DNA from: Lelliottia amnigena
Lineage (GTDB): Bacteria > Pseudomonadota > Gammaproteobacteria > Enterobacterales > Enterobacteriaceae
Length of the DNA: 64,000 nt
NCBI GenBank assembly: GCA_900635465.1
Contig: LR134135.1
Location: forward strand, 3,286,001 to 3,350,000
Direction: 5' to 3'
The notes below the pieces were generated by a model. That model worked only from the letters and a program-made list of their open reading frames with translations, was not told where the DNA came from and did no database searches. Numbering within the stretch: position 1 is the stretch's first letter; every line of letters begins with the position of its first letter. Of this stretch, positions 8,287 through 16,600 are shown in pieces. Both the position numbers and the translations under genes were made by a program.

Positions 8287-8665
8287 GTGCCCTCAATTTG
8301 TCCATAGTTGTCCAAGATAATGCATCTTCATCCTGTGCTAGTGGGCGAAGTTTTAGGGAGATGGCAAAACGTACCTTAATCATATCCCCTTTCGTGCGGT
8401 GATAGACCCAAGACAGCGCCTCTCGTAGTCACCGAATGACTTTCACTGAGTGCTGCCCCCCATGCCAATGCGTTTTATGACCTAATGCTAAACGCGACAA
8501 AACGAACCCCTCTGCTATAACAAGGTGCGCCTCACTGGCAAATCTGAACGGGGTTAAGTGCCTTCCCTACCCTGACATTCACATCGGTCTGTCGCAGCCT
8601 TCATTTTCAGTATCACCGCCTGTATTATTGGTACGAAAAGCACCTGAAATAAGGTATAAAGCGGC

Positions 8666-9520
8666 ATGAAAATTCCAAACAGAATCCAACCCCTGATCGA
8701 TGACGGTCTGGTAGACGATGTGCTTCAGCGCCTCAAAAGCGGCAAAGAAGCCGACGTTTACACTGTCATGTGTGGCGACAAAATCCAGTGTGCCAAAGTG
8801 TACAAAGAAGCCTCGCAGCGCAGCTTTAAACAGGCCGTGCATTATCAGGAAGGGCGCAAAGTCCGTAACACGCGTAATTCGCGCGCCATGCAAAAAGGCT
8901 CAAAGTTCGGACGCAAGCAGCAAGAAGAGACCTGGCAAATGGCCGAGGTCGATGCGCTGTTCCGCCTCGCGAACGCCGGGGTGCGCGTCCCGCAACCCTA
9001 TATGTGTATTGATGGCGTGTTATTGATGGAGCTGGTGACTGATGCAGAGGGCATGGTCGCGCCGCGCCTGAGCGATGTGACGTTAACGGAAGAAAGCGCC
9101 GTTGCAGATTTCCATACGATGATCCGCAATATCGTTCGCATGTTATGCGTTGGCATTGTGCACGGCGACTTATCTGAATTTAACGTATTACTGGATGCCC
9201 AAGGCCCGGTGATTATCGATCTCCCGCAGGCCGTCGACGCCGCCGCGAACAACCACGCAGAATCTATGTTTGAACGTGACGTGGGCAACATTACCGCCTA
9301 CTACGGCCAGTTCGCCCCGCAACTATTGCAAACGCGTTATGCGAAAGAAATTTGGGCGTTATATGAAGACGGGAAGCTGACCCCAGAATCCCCGCTGACC
9401 GGTCTCTTTGTCGAAGAGCTTCAGGATGTCGATATGGGCTCACTGATGGATGAAATTATTGCGGCAGAAGATGAGTACTACGATCGGCAGCGCGCAGCCC
9501 AGGAACGCGACGATCAATAG
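8666..9520 (+). CDS. RIO1-type atypical serine kinase
   Basis: A 284-residue protein of the RIO1 kinase family found in some proteobacteria. The flexible ATP loop (SGKEADVY, residues 25-32), the ATP-binding lysine (CAKVYK, K44), the catalytic loop HGDLSEFNVLL (about residue 166, with Asp and Asn) and the metal-binding IIDLPQAVD (about residue 182) are all intact, so it should be an active kinase. Archaeal and eukaryotic relatives act in ribosome assembly; bacterial substrates are not established. It stands alone behind the ssrA flank. The C-terminus is acidic and then arginine-rich. Confidence 0.85.
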   Translation: MKIPNRIQPLIDDGLVDDVLQRLKSGKEADVYTVMCGDKIQCAKVYKEASQRSFKQAVHYQEGRKVRNTRNSRAMQKGSKFGRKQQEETWQMAEVDALFRLANAGVRVPQPYMCIDGVLLMELVTDAEGMVAPRLSDVTLTEESAVADFHTMIRNIVRMLCVGIVHGDLSEFNVLLDAQGPVIIDLPQAVDAAANNHAESMFERDVGNITAYYGQFAPQLLQTRYAKEIWALYEDGKLTPESPLTGLFVEELQDVDMGSLMDEIIAAEDEYYDRQRAAQERDDQ

Positions 9521-9674
9521 CGGTGGAAAGAGAGGGGTTGTTGCCAGGCTTATGTCGTATAAAACAGTATGCAAACAGCCTAACCACCCTATTAAATTTC
9601 ACGGCTTATCCACTGGCGCGTTTCACATTAGGATGTTTTGTTAACTCTGACCTCTATTATTCGCAGGCCCCCTT

Positions 9675-9830
9675 ATGAACACGTTCAGCATCATCGCCAT
9701 CCCCTTCTTCGTCGTGGCGATCGTCATGCTCGCGCTTGCGGCTACGCGTAAAGAGCGTGTTTTTTTGATAACCGGCGGCGTGTTTATGATCTCCTCAGTG
9801 GTCAACGCGGTGATAGGTCTGTCGCTGTAA
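9675..9830 (+). CDS. Small two-helix membrane protein
   Basis: A 51-residue ORF (MNTFSIIAIPFFVVAIVMLA...) with two hydrophobic helices joined by a basic turn (ATRKERV). It has an ATG in a plausible context and ends in TAA. The amino acid pattern, a short hairpin in the inner membrane with a positive loop, is typical of genuine small proteins. I do not recognise a family name. Confidence 0.6.
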   Translation: MNTFSIIAIPFFVVAIVMLALAATRKERVFLITGGVFMISSVVNAVIGLSL

Positions 9831-9959
9831 AATCTCCTTTAAACGCTTCCACGCTTCAAAGCCCACTGATCCACTTACAGTTTTTTCCTAGAGCCGTGCC
9901 GCTTCGCTCGTGCCATCCTTAACACGCTCATAACATGAATAACGTTAGTTGAGGATATT

Positions 9960-10316
9960 ATGAAAAAGACAATTATTGCATTATCTGCACTTCTGCTGGC
10001 GACGCCTGTTTTTGCCGCAACCACACATGCAACCGACGATACCGTTGCCGCTGCGAATGAAAACGCGAACAACGCCAAGCAAAAACTGCATGAAGAGCAG
10101 CACAAAGGTGAACAGCTGAAGCTGAAATCTGAACATGCCGCGGAAGGCAAAAGCGAAAGCTTTGGCAGTAAAGTGAGTGAAGACTCGCAGAAAGCCTGGC
10201 ATAAAACCAAAGAAGGTACCGAGAAAGGGTGGGATGCCACTAAAGAAGGTACAGAGAAAGGCTGGAATAAGACCAAAGAAGGCGCAGCGACGCTTGAAAA
10301 GAAAGTCACTGAATAA
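9960..10316 (+). CDS. Periplasmic protein with 11-residue KTKEG repeats
   Basis: A 118-residue protein with a clean Sec signal peptide (MKKTIIALSALLLATPVFAA) followed by a very charged, low-complexity helical chain. Near residues 80-112 three consecutive 11-residue units align exactly: KTKEGTEKGWD, ATKEGTEKGWN, KTKEGAATLEK, with a weaker unit before them. This periodicity is that of LEA proteins and alpha-synuclein, which form amphipathic helices on membranes or protect proteins during drying. The similarity is of pattern; homology is not claimed. A stress-protective periplasmic role is inference. A terminator follows. Confidence 0.75.
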   Translation: MKKTIIALSALLLATPVFAATTHATDDTVAAANENANNAKQKLHEEQHKGEQLKLKSEHAAEGKSESFGSKVSEDSQKAWHKTKEGTEKGWDATKEGTEKGWNKTKEGAATLEKKVTE

Positions 10317-10335
10317 TCCCTTTTCTCCCCTACCC

Positions 10336-10358
10336 AAGGCCGCCTCGCGGCCTTTTTT
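10336..10358 (+). terminator. Rho-independent terminator after the KTKEG-repeat gene
   Basis: AAGGCCGC pairs perfectly with GCGGCCTT around CTC, followed by a T run. Confidence 0.85.
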
Positions 10359-10379
10359 ATTGCCCGCCTAAAAACTTTT

Positions 10380-10411
10380 CGAATAACTTTCCGACTCCAT
10401 GCGTTTACACC
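10380..10411 (+). promoter_or_regulatory. Putative ECF sigma promoter of yceI
   Basis: CGAATA, 15 bases, GCGTTTACACC, ending 24 bases before the yceI start. The same two boxes with identical spacing occur upstream of the divergent TPR-sigma-anti-sigma operon. CGTT is a common -10 element for ECF sigma factors, so this is a candidate target of the sigma factor encoded next door. Confidence 0.6.
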
Positions 10412-10435
10412 CTGTCGCTTAATGGAGATCCCACG

Positions 10436-10987
10436 ATGACTCGCCTGACACTACTTTTGTTAACGCTGATGCTGTGCCCGAGCCTACGCGCAATGCCTGT
10501 CAGCTATGTCATTGATACGCATAGCACACCTATCACCCTCTCCTGGCACGCGTTCGGCGGCATTCTTTCCTGGGCTAATCTCGACAGCGCGACGGGAAAT
10601 GTGACGTTAGATCCCGAAAATGAATTTGCCGATCGCATCAACGTGAAAATCCCCGTCTCGACGCTGGTCGCCTCTAACAGCCTGCTGACCTGGCAGCTTA
10701 AAAGTGACATGTTTTTCGATGCCGCGCGCTACCCCAATATTGTGTTCAGCAGCACCCGAGTAGTGTCACTCGGGAACGGTCGTTTCAGGGTATTTGGTTC
10801 GTTACAGGTCAAAGATGTTCAGCGTCCGGTGATCCTTGAGGCGGTGCTGGAAGGTAGCAAAGTGACCGATGAAATCTCCCTTCAGGCGACGACCGCCATA
10901 TCACGTTCCGCCTGGCACATGGATAAATTCGCCATGGTGGTCGACGATCGCATCAATATCAAAATTGATATCCATGCCAAATCATGA
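10436..10987 (+). CDS. YceI-family periplasmic lipid-binding protein
   Basis: A 183-residue YceI-domain protein with an N-terminal signal peptide ending near residue 19 (SLRA-MP). The YceI fold is a lipocalin-like barrel that binds isoprenoid or fatty lipids; family words are YVIDTHSTPITLSWHAFGG near the mature start and a late SRSAWHMDKFAMVVDDRINIKIDIHA. Unlike many family members it has no adjacent cytochrome b561 gene. It converges with the anti-sigma gene, overlapping it by 6 bases, and shares a promoter-like motif with the sigma operon, so it may be part of that regulon. Confidence 0.85.
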   Translation: MTRLTLLLLTLMLCPSLRAMPVSYVIDTHSTPITLSWHAFGGILSWANLDSATGNVTLDPENEFADRINVKIPVSTLVASNSLLTWQLKSDMFFDAARYPNIVFSSTRVVSLGNGRFRVFGSLQVKDVQRPVILEAVLEGSKVTDEISLQATTAISRSAWHMDKFAMVVDDRINIKIDIHAKS

Positions 10988-11770
10988 CAGCGCAGAGTGC
11001 AAATGCCGTGCGCTTTCATGCAACTGCTCGGCAGGATTACGTCCGATAAGCACAAATTGATAGCCCCGGCTATTCCACCACGCGACGTTCATGCCGTGTC
11101 GCGTTTCACGGGTGATGTCCGTGCGACTCTGCTGCTCCAGCGGAGAAATGCAGAGCGCCATCGGGCCGTAATCTGCATGGATCCAGGCTATCTGCGCAAT
11201 AGATGTGCTCTCGTAGCGCAGGATGCGGACCATTTTCAGCTCCGCGCTTTGCAATGCGAGTTGCTGCTCCTGGAGGTTTAGCCCAATGTCCTGGGCAGTT
11301 CGCGTCAGCCCTTTCTGAAGGATTGACGGTGAGCTGTCCAGATCGAGCAAAGTCTCAGCGCTATAGAGCGACATGTATTGGGCTTCGAGATCGCGAATAT
11401 GGCCATTTTCGTCACGGTTCTCACCGGACGGGCGCACCAGATAACCCAATCCCGACCCGATAACCAGGAAACTGAGCGACGCGGCGATCATTGCCCGACG
11501 GCTCACGCCTGTGCGTTTCGTCGACTGGGCGTCCAGATAAGCGTCCAGTTTTGCCTGCATTCGCGCGTACGGCGCATCGTCCAGTAAAGGCGCAAAAGCG
11601 CGCGGATAATCCTGCGTGCTTTTCATCAGCTCAGCGGTACGTGCAGCGAGGGATTCATCGCTGTTTAGCTGCTTTTCAAAGGCCTGAGCGTCAGCATTTT
11701 CCATTTCGCCGTCAAGCCAGGCGACTATCGCATCATCGTCATAGGGGGGAGTAAAACGTAGCGAGTTCAA
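10982..11770 (-). CDS. Membrane anti-sigma factor
   Basis: A 262-residue protein with an N-terminal cytoplasmic part (DDDAIVAWLDGEM, LAARTAEL) typical of anti-sigma domains, one membrane helix near residues 93-112 (MIAASLSFLVIGSGLGYLV) and a periplasmic C-terminal domain. It should hold the adjacent ECF sigma factor at the membrane and release it on an envelope signal. No HxxxCxxC zinc motif is visible, so it is not of the ZAS class. Its start overlaps the sigma gene end by 4 bases, showing translational coupling. The signal sensed is unknown. Confidence 0.8.
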   Translation of the reverse strand: MNSLRFTPPYDDDAIVAWLDGEMENADAQAFEKQLNSDESLAARTAELMKSTQDYPRAFAPLLDDAPYARMQAKLDAYLDAQSTKRTGVSRRAMIAASLSFLVIGSGLGYLVRPSGENRDENGHIRDLEAQYMSLYSAETLLDLDSSPSILQKGLTRTAQDIGLNLQEQQLALQSAELKMVRILRYESTSIAQIAWIHADYGPMALCISPLEQQSRTDITRETRHGMNVAWWNSRGYQFVLIGRNPAEQLHESARHLHSALS

Positions 11771-12282
11771 GATCGTTTCTCCTTTGCCACAGGCCGCACG
11801 GCGGCTGATTTCGCAAGCGTTGCCCGTGCCGTTGCCAGTCGGCTCATTATCGTGCCAATCGGCACCGACAGCGTGTCTGCCGCCTCCTGATAGGTAAAGC
11901 CCTCGACATACACTAAAAACACCGCATTACGCTGCGCTTCCGGGAGGCCGTTCACGCTCTGCATAATTTTTTGGTAGTGCATACGATCTTCATCCTGCCC
12001 ATGCGTATCCGGGGCGATAAGTTCGTCGCTGGGCACGAATCCCTGCCCCATTCTGACGTGGCGAGCGCGGAGATCGGAAATCCAAATCGAATGAAGAATC
12101 GAGAACAACCATCGGTCGATACGCGTGCCAGGAGAGTATTGCGCGCTCCTTTCGAGCGCGCGCACGCAGGTGGACTGAACCAGCTCTTCAGCAAGATCCC
12201 GATTGCGAGACAGCACCAGGCCATAGCGCCAGAGGCGCGTCAGATGGGCTGCAAGATGTTGGCGAACATCACTGGTGGTAAT
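11767..12282 (-). CDS. ECF-family RNA polymerase sigma factor, probable ATT start
   Basis: A sigma-70 family ECF factor. Region 2 is seen around LTRLWRYGLVLSR to RWLFSILHSIWISDLRARH, and region 4 has the HTH GFTYQEAADTLSVPIGTIMSRL. The first ATG at 12216 would cut off the start of region 2. The frame stays open upstream with no ATG, GTG or TTG, but an ATT (N-terminus M-TTSDVRQHLAAHL) lies exactly 8 bases behind AGGAG, giving 171 residues, a normal ECF length. ATT starts are rare but known in infC and pcnB. It follows the TPR gene by 20 bases. Confidence 0.8.
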   Translation of the reverse strand: MTTSDVRQHLAAHLTRLWRYGLVLSRNRDLAEELVQSTCVRALERSAQYSPGTRIDRWLFSILHSIWISDLRARHVRMGQGFVPSDELIAPDTHGQDEDRMHYQKIMQSVNGLPEAQRNAVFLVYVEGFTYQEAADTLSVPIGTIMSRLATARATLAKSAAVRPVAKEKRS

Positions 12283-12302
12283 TTTTAGCGCTCCTGTAAG
12301 GG

Positions 12303-12848
12303 TCAGGATTCCGGATGCCCGTTAATCGCGCTCTGCAGATCGCGATACTCTTCGCAGTGTTGGCCGCAAATTCCGGCGATAACCTGCAGCTGCTCTTTTG
12401 CCAGATCCGGGCGGCCTTTCACTATCCAGGCTTCACCCAGATATTCGCGGGCTTTGGCGTAATTCGGTTCAAGGGCAAGCGAACGCTGGTAGTAACCGAT
12501 TCCCTCGTCCGTGCGCCCGAGCTTACGCGTCGCGTACCCGCGATAATTCCACGCCTCAGCAGTATTGGCATTTTTCAGCGTATCCAGCAAATTCAACGCG
12601 GCCTGATACTCACCTTTTTTCGCAAGATGATAGGCATAGTTGGTTTTATCCCGATCGCTAAGGCGGGTCGATTTCTCCGGCACGCACTGTTTCGTCGTGC
12701 TGTCGTAGACCTGGCCTTTCGGGCAATCGGGCGTTTTGCTCTCGGTACTGTTATCCCCCATCGCCAATGCCTGTGGTGCCTGTAAGCAAAATAACAGCAT
12801 TGGGATAGCCAGAGAACGGGGGTTAAAAAGTGGCGATTTAACTTTCAT
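12303..12848 (-). CDS. Periplasmic TPR-repeat protein
   Basis: A 181-residue protein with a signal peptide (cleavage near ALA-MG, residue 29), a short cysteine-containing segment (CPKGQVYDSTTKQC) and then tetratricopeptide repeats (NYAYHLAKKGEYQAALNLLD, AWNYRGYATRKLGRTDEGIGYYQRSLALEPNYAKAREYLGEA). Two C-terminal cysteines (GICGQHCEEY) may form a disulfide. It is the first gene of the operon with the ECF sigma and anti-sigma genes, so it may take part in sensing the envelope signal; that is inference. Confidence 0.8.
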   Translation of the reverse strand: MKVKSPLFNPRSLAIPMLLFCLQAPQALAMGDNSTESKTPDCPKGQVYDSTTKQCVPEKSTRLSDRDKTNYAYHLAKKGEYQAALNLLDTLKNANTAEAWNYRGYATRKLGRTDEGIGYYQRSLALEPNYAKAREYLGEAWIVKGRPDLAKEQLQVIAGICGQHCEEYRDLQSAINGHPES

Positions 12849-13621
12849 TTTCTACTCCTGTGGGTGTTGGTCAGGTGAACAAGGTGTAAACGCCTGAGCC
12901 TCCCGTTCTATTCGAAGAAAATGAAATTTTTTACTGATATAAAAATCATGCTGATTGCGTATTCCTCACGCAAGCGCCGGGTATTAAATTAAATAAAGAT
13001 TAACGACAGCTTAATTACCCCATTTAACTAGCACAGCATTTCTATATTGCCAGTGTTATTTCAAACGGTGGGCGTAAACATAATATATCTTAAACTCTAT
13101 TATACACCACTCCTAAACTAAAACTTTAGCCTCTCTAAATTGACTGAATATTTACATAACCCCCCGAAAAATATATTCATAGACCAATACGGCCGTTGAA
13201 TTCCCAGCGCTGTAAACATCCTGCGATAAAAGCCTTACGCAGGGCACATCAGCGGCGAAAAGGCTGATAAACACGCGTACGTAAACAGTCACTTCAGATA
13301 GACTTAACTGCGATATCAATGGCGCTTAATTTGCTTAATTCGTTATTTATAGCTATATCATTTTCAGGCACCCCAAAATAATACCGCTATAAAATACAGG
13401 ATTTTAAATAACAGATAACAAAGCAAAAATAGACATTATCTACAGTACATCCTTTGAATAATCTGATGTAGCCACTCGATATGCTGGCGGGCATCGATCG
13501 CTCTAAAAAATGACGGTGAGCACTATTTCAATAAATAGCGACTCCGCCGGGGGCGCTCATTACCCGCAAAAAGCAGGCTTCATCTTACACGCCATTAAAA
13601 AACTGTCAGGAGTCATTATAT
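12849..13621. other. Long AT-rich region upstream of the adhesin gene
   Basis: Apart from the ECF-type promoter at its left end, about 700 bases without a gene, AT-rich with many TTAAAT and TATA stretches. This is suited to H-NS/StpA silencing and to regulated transcription of the adhesin operon. A short ORF starting at 13510 overlaps the adhesin start in another frame and is not credible. The adhesin ribosome site is TCAGGAG near 13608. Confidence 0.5.
12883..12914 (-). promoter_or_regulatory. Putative autoregulated ECF promoter of the TPR-sigma-anti-sigma operon
   Basis: On the minus strand CGAATA, 15 bases, GCGTTTACACC, then the TPR gene start about 35 bases on. It is identical in boxes and spacing to the motif before yceI. 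Autoregulation is usual for ECF operons. Confidence 0.6.
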
Positions 13622-16600
13622 ATGAGCCAAATCTCTGTCATTTCGAAACTCACTGGCGTGGAAACCACCACGGAAGGTCAGCAAGTCTCACTGAGTCAAT
13701 CCTCAATTGTTAAGCTCCACGTGGGTAGAGCGGATATTTCGCACTACACCCGTAACGGAAATGACCTTGTCGTCAGTCTGAACTCCGGCGAAACCATTAC
13801 GCTTAAAAACTTTTACGTCGGCGATGCGCAGGGCTCAAGCATGCTGGTGCTGGAAGAAAGCAACGGTGCATTGTGGTGGATAGAAGACCCAACTGCAGTG
13901 GAGCATTACGAAGCTATCTCATCAATTGACGCTCTTATGGCGGCATCAGGGGGTGAAGCGTTCGGCGGTGCCGCTATTTGGCCGTGGGTACTCGGTGGCG
14001 CGACTGTTGCAGGGGGTATTGCCGTGGCGGCGAGTAGCGGCGGAGGCGGCGGTGGTAATGGCGGTGGCGACGACGGGAACACGACTAACCCAGGCAATCC
14101 GGGTAATCCTGGCAACCCAGGAAATCCGGGCAATCCAGGGAACCCGGGAAATCCGGATACAACACCCCCCAACGCACCGACAAATCTCGCCTTCTCGGGA
14201 GACGGTAAAATTGTTACCGGTACGGCTGAACCCAACAGTATCATTACGCTCAGGGATGCCAACGGCAATTTAGTCGGAACAGGAAAAACCGGCAGCGACG
14301 GGAAATTCACCATCGAATTGGGCACGCCGCTGATTAACGGTGAGCAAATCACCGCAACGGCAACCGATGCCGCTGGAAACATCAGTCAAGACGGCCACGT
14401 CACCGCGCCCGATCTGGTGACGCCTGATGCCCCTACCCTGGTTCTTGTGAACGATGATGTCGGGAGCATTACCGGCCCTCTCACTCAAAACCAGGTCACT
14501 GACGATGCCCGCCCGACGCTGAGCGGTATCGGTGAACCCGGCACCCTCATTACGATTTACGATAAAGACGTGCAAATCGGCACAACCAAAGTCGGCACTA
14601 ACGGCAGTTGGTCATTTACGCCCGGCACGGCCCTTTCTGAGGGCAATCACTCCCTGACCTTTACCGCAACCGATGCGGTGGGTCATGTCAGTGTGCCATC
14701 CGGTGCATTTACCCTGATGGTGGATACCGTCGCGCCGAACGCACCGGTGATCACACTCAACCCTGCGGGCACTCAGGTCAGCGGGACCGCAGAGCCAAAC
14801 AGCACCATTACCCTCACCAGCAACGGTCAGCCGATTGGCAGCGGCAAAGCCGATGGCAACGGTAACTTCACCATTACCTTATCGCCGCCCCAAATTGACG
14901 GTCAGACGATTTCGGCGGTTGCCTCTGACGAGGCCGGTAACAAGAGCCCTCCAGCCACCGCCATCGCGACTGACAGCACCGCACCGGCGATACCGGGCGA
15001 CCTTGTCGTGAATAACGGTGGGAATAGCGTCTCGGGTACGGCTGAACCGAACAGCACCGTTACGATAAAAGCGCCTAATGGCGATGTGATTGGTGAGGGC
15101 CCCGCGGGCAGCGACGGGAAATTCACCGTACCCATCAGTCCGCCACAAACGAATGGTGAAGTTTTACAGGTGGTTGCCACCGATCCGTCGAGCAACACCA
15201 GTCTGCCAGGACAGGCTGATGCGCCTGACACCACCAAACCGTTAGCACCCGATAATCCCGTCGTTTCTGGTGACGGAACCAAAGTCACCGGGACCGCGGA
15301 ACCGGGCAGTACCGTGACCATCCGCGAAGATGGCGTAAAAATTGGCGAAGGCAAAGCAGACGATCAGGGCAACTTTAGCGTGACGATCGCTCCGCCAAAA
15401 CTGAACGGCGAAACCCTCACCGCCGAGGCCGCCGATAAAGCCGGAAACACGGGACCCACGGCGAATGCCACCGCCCCGGACATCACGCCTGCACAGACGC
15501 CGACGATAGTCTCCGTGGAAGACAATGCCGCTAACGTGACCGGTCCTGTTCCGCAAAACGGGCTGACCAACGACAATACGCCAACCATCACCGGCACCGG
15601 CGAACCGGGAACGCTTGTTTATATCTACAGCGGTGACACCCAAATAGGTACCGCTAACGTGCTCTCCAACGGGAGCTGGTCGTTTACGCCAGTTGTGCAT
15701 TTACCGGAAGGCGGACATGTTTTAACCGCCGTCGCCGTGGACGATGCGCTCAACCGCAGTGAAACGTCAAACAGCTGGAGTATTACCGTCGATAGCCTCG
15801 CGCCTGCGGCCCCGGTCATTACCCAACTGATCGATGACGTGCCGGGTCGAACCGGCGCGCTCAATATCAACGAAACCACTAACGATAACCGTCCAACGCT
15901 TAACGGCACGGGTGAACCGGGTACAACCATCAGCATTCGTCTTGACGGCTCGCAGATCGGCACGGCGGTGGTCAATGATGGCGGAGCCTGGACTTTCACC
16001 CCGACCATTGTGATCCCAAACGGGCAACACACCCTGACCGCAGCCGCGATTGATAAAGCAGGCAACGTGAGTACAGCGTCTGGCGGATTTACCTTCACGG
16101 TAGATACGACTGCGCCGCCGCCGCCGTCCATTACCACGGTCACGGATAATACCGGTGATGTCCAGGGCACCCTCACCAGCGGCTCAGCGACGGACGAAAC
16201 CCATCCTGTGATGCAGGGCACGGCTCCTGCGGGCACCACAATTGCCATTTACGACGGCACGACGCTGCTGGGGCCTGCCGTGCTCGATGGCAACGGCGGC
16301 TGGAGCTTTACCCCGCCCAATACGCTGACGGACGGCACGCACGTATTAACGGCGGTGGCGACAAATGCCGCAGGAACCTCCACCCCTTCTGGCTCGTTTA
16401 CGCTGGTGGTCGATACCGTCGCACCCGCCACGCCTGATTCACCAGAGATTACCGTCAACCCGGACAATGCCCCCACCGGTACTCAGCTTAATCCCGGAGA
16501 AGCGACGCGCGATACCTCGCCAACGTTGAGCGGCACCGGGAATGCGGGTGATACGGTCACGATTTACATTGATGGCGTCAAACAACCCGATGTGGTCATC

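Larger units (their letters stand above)
8047..8665. other. Element end, att site and ssrA downstream flank
   Basis: Holds the right end of the integrative element, the ssrA 3' fragment, the ssrA terminator and about 375 bases of flank before the RIO1-type kinase gene. Beyond the terminator no ORF or RNA gene is evident. Confidence 0.5.
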
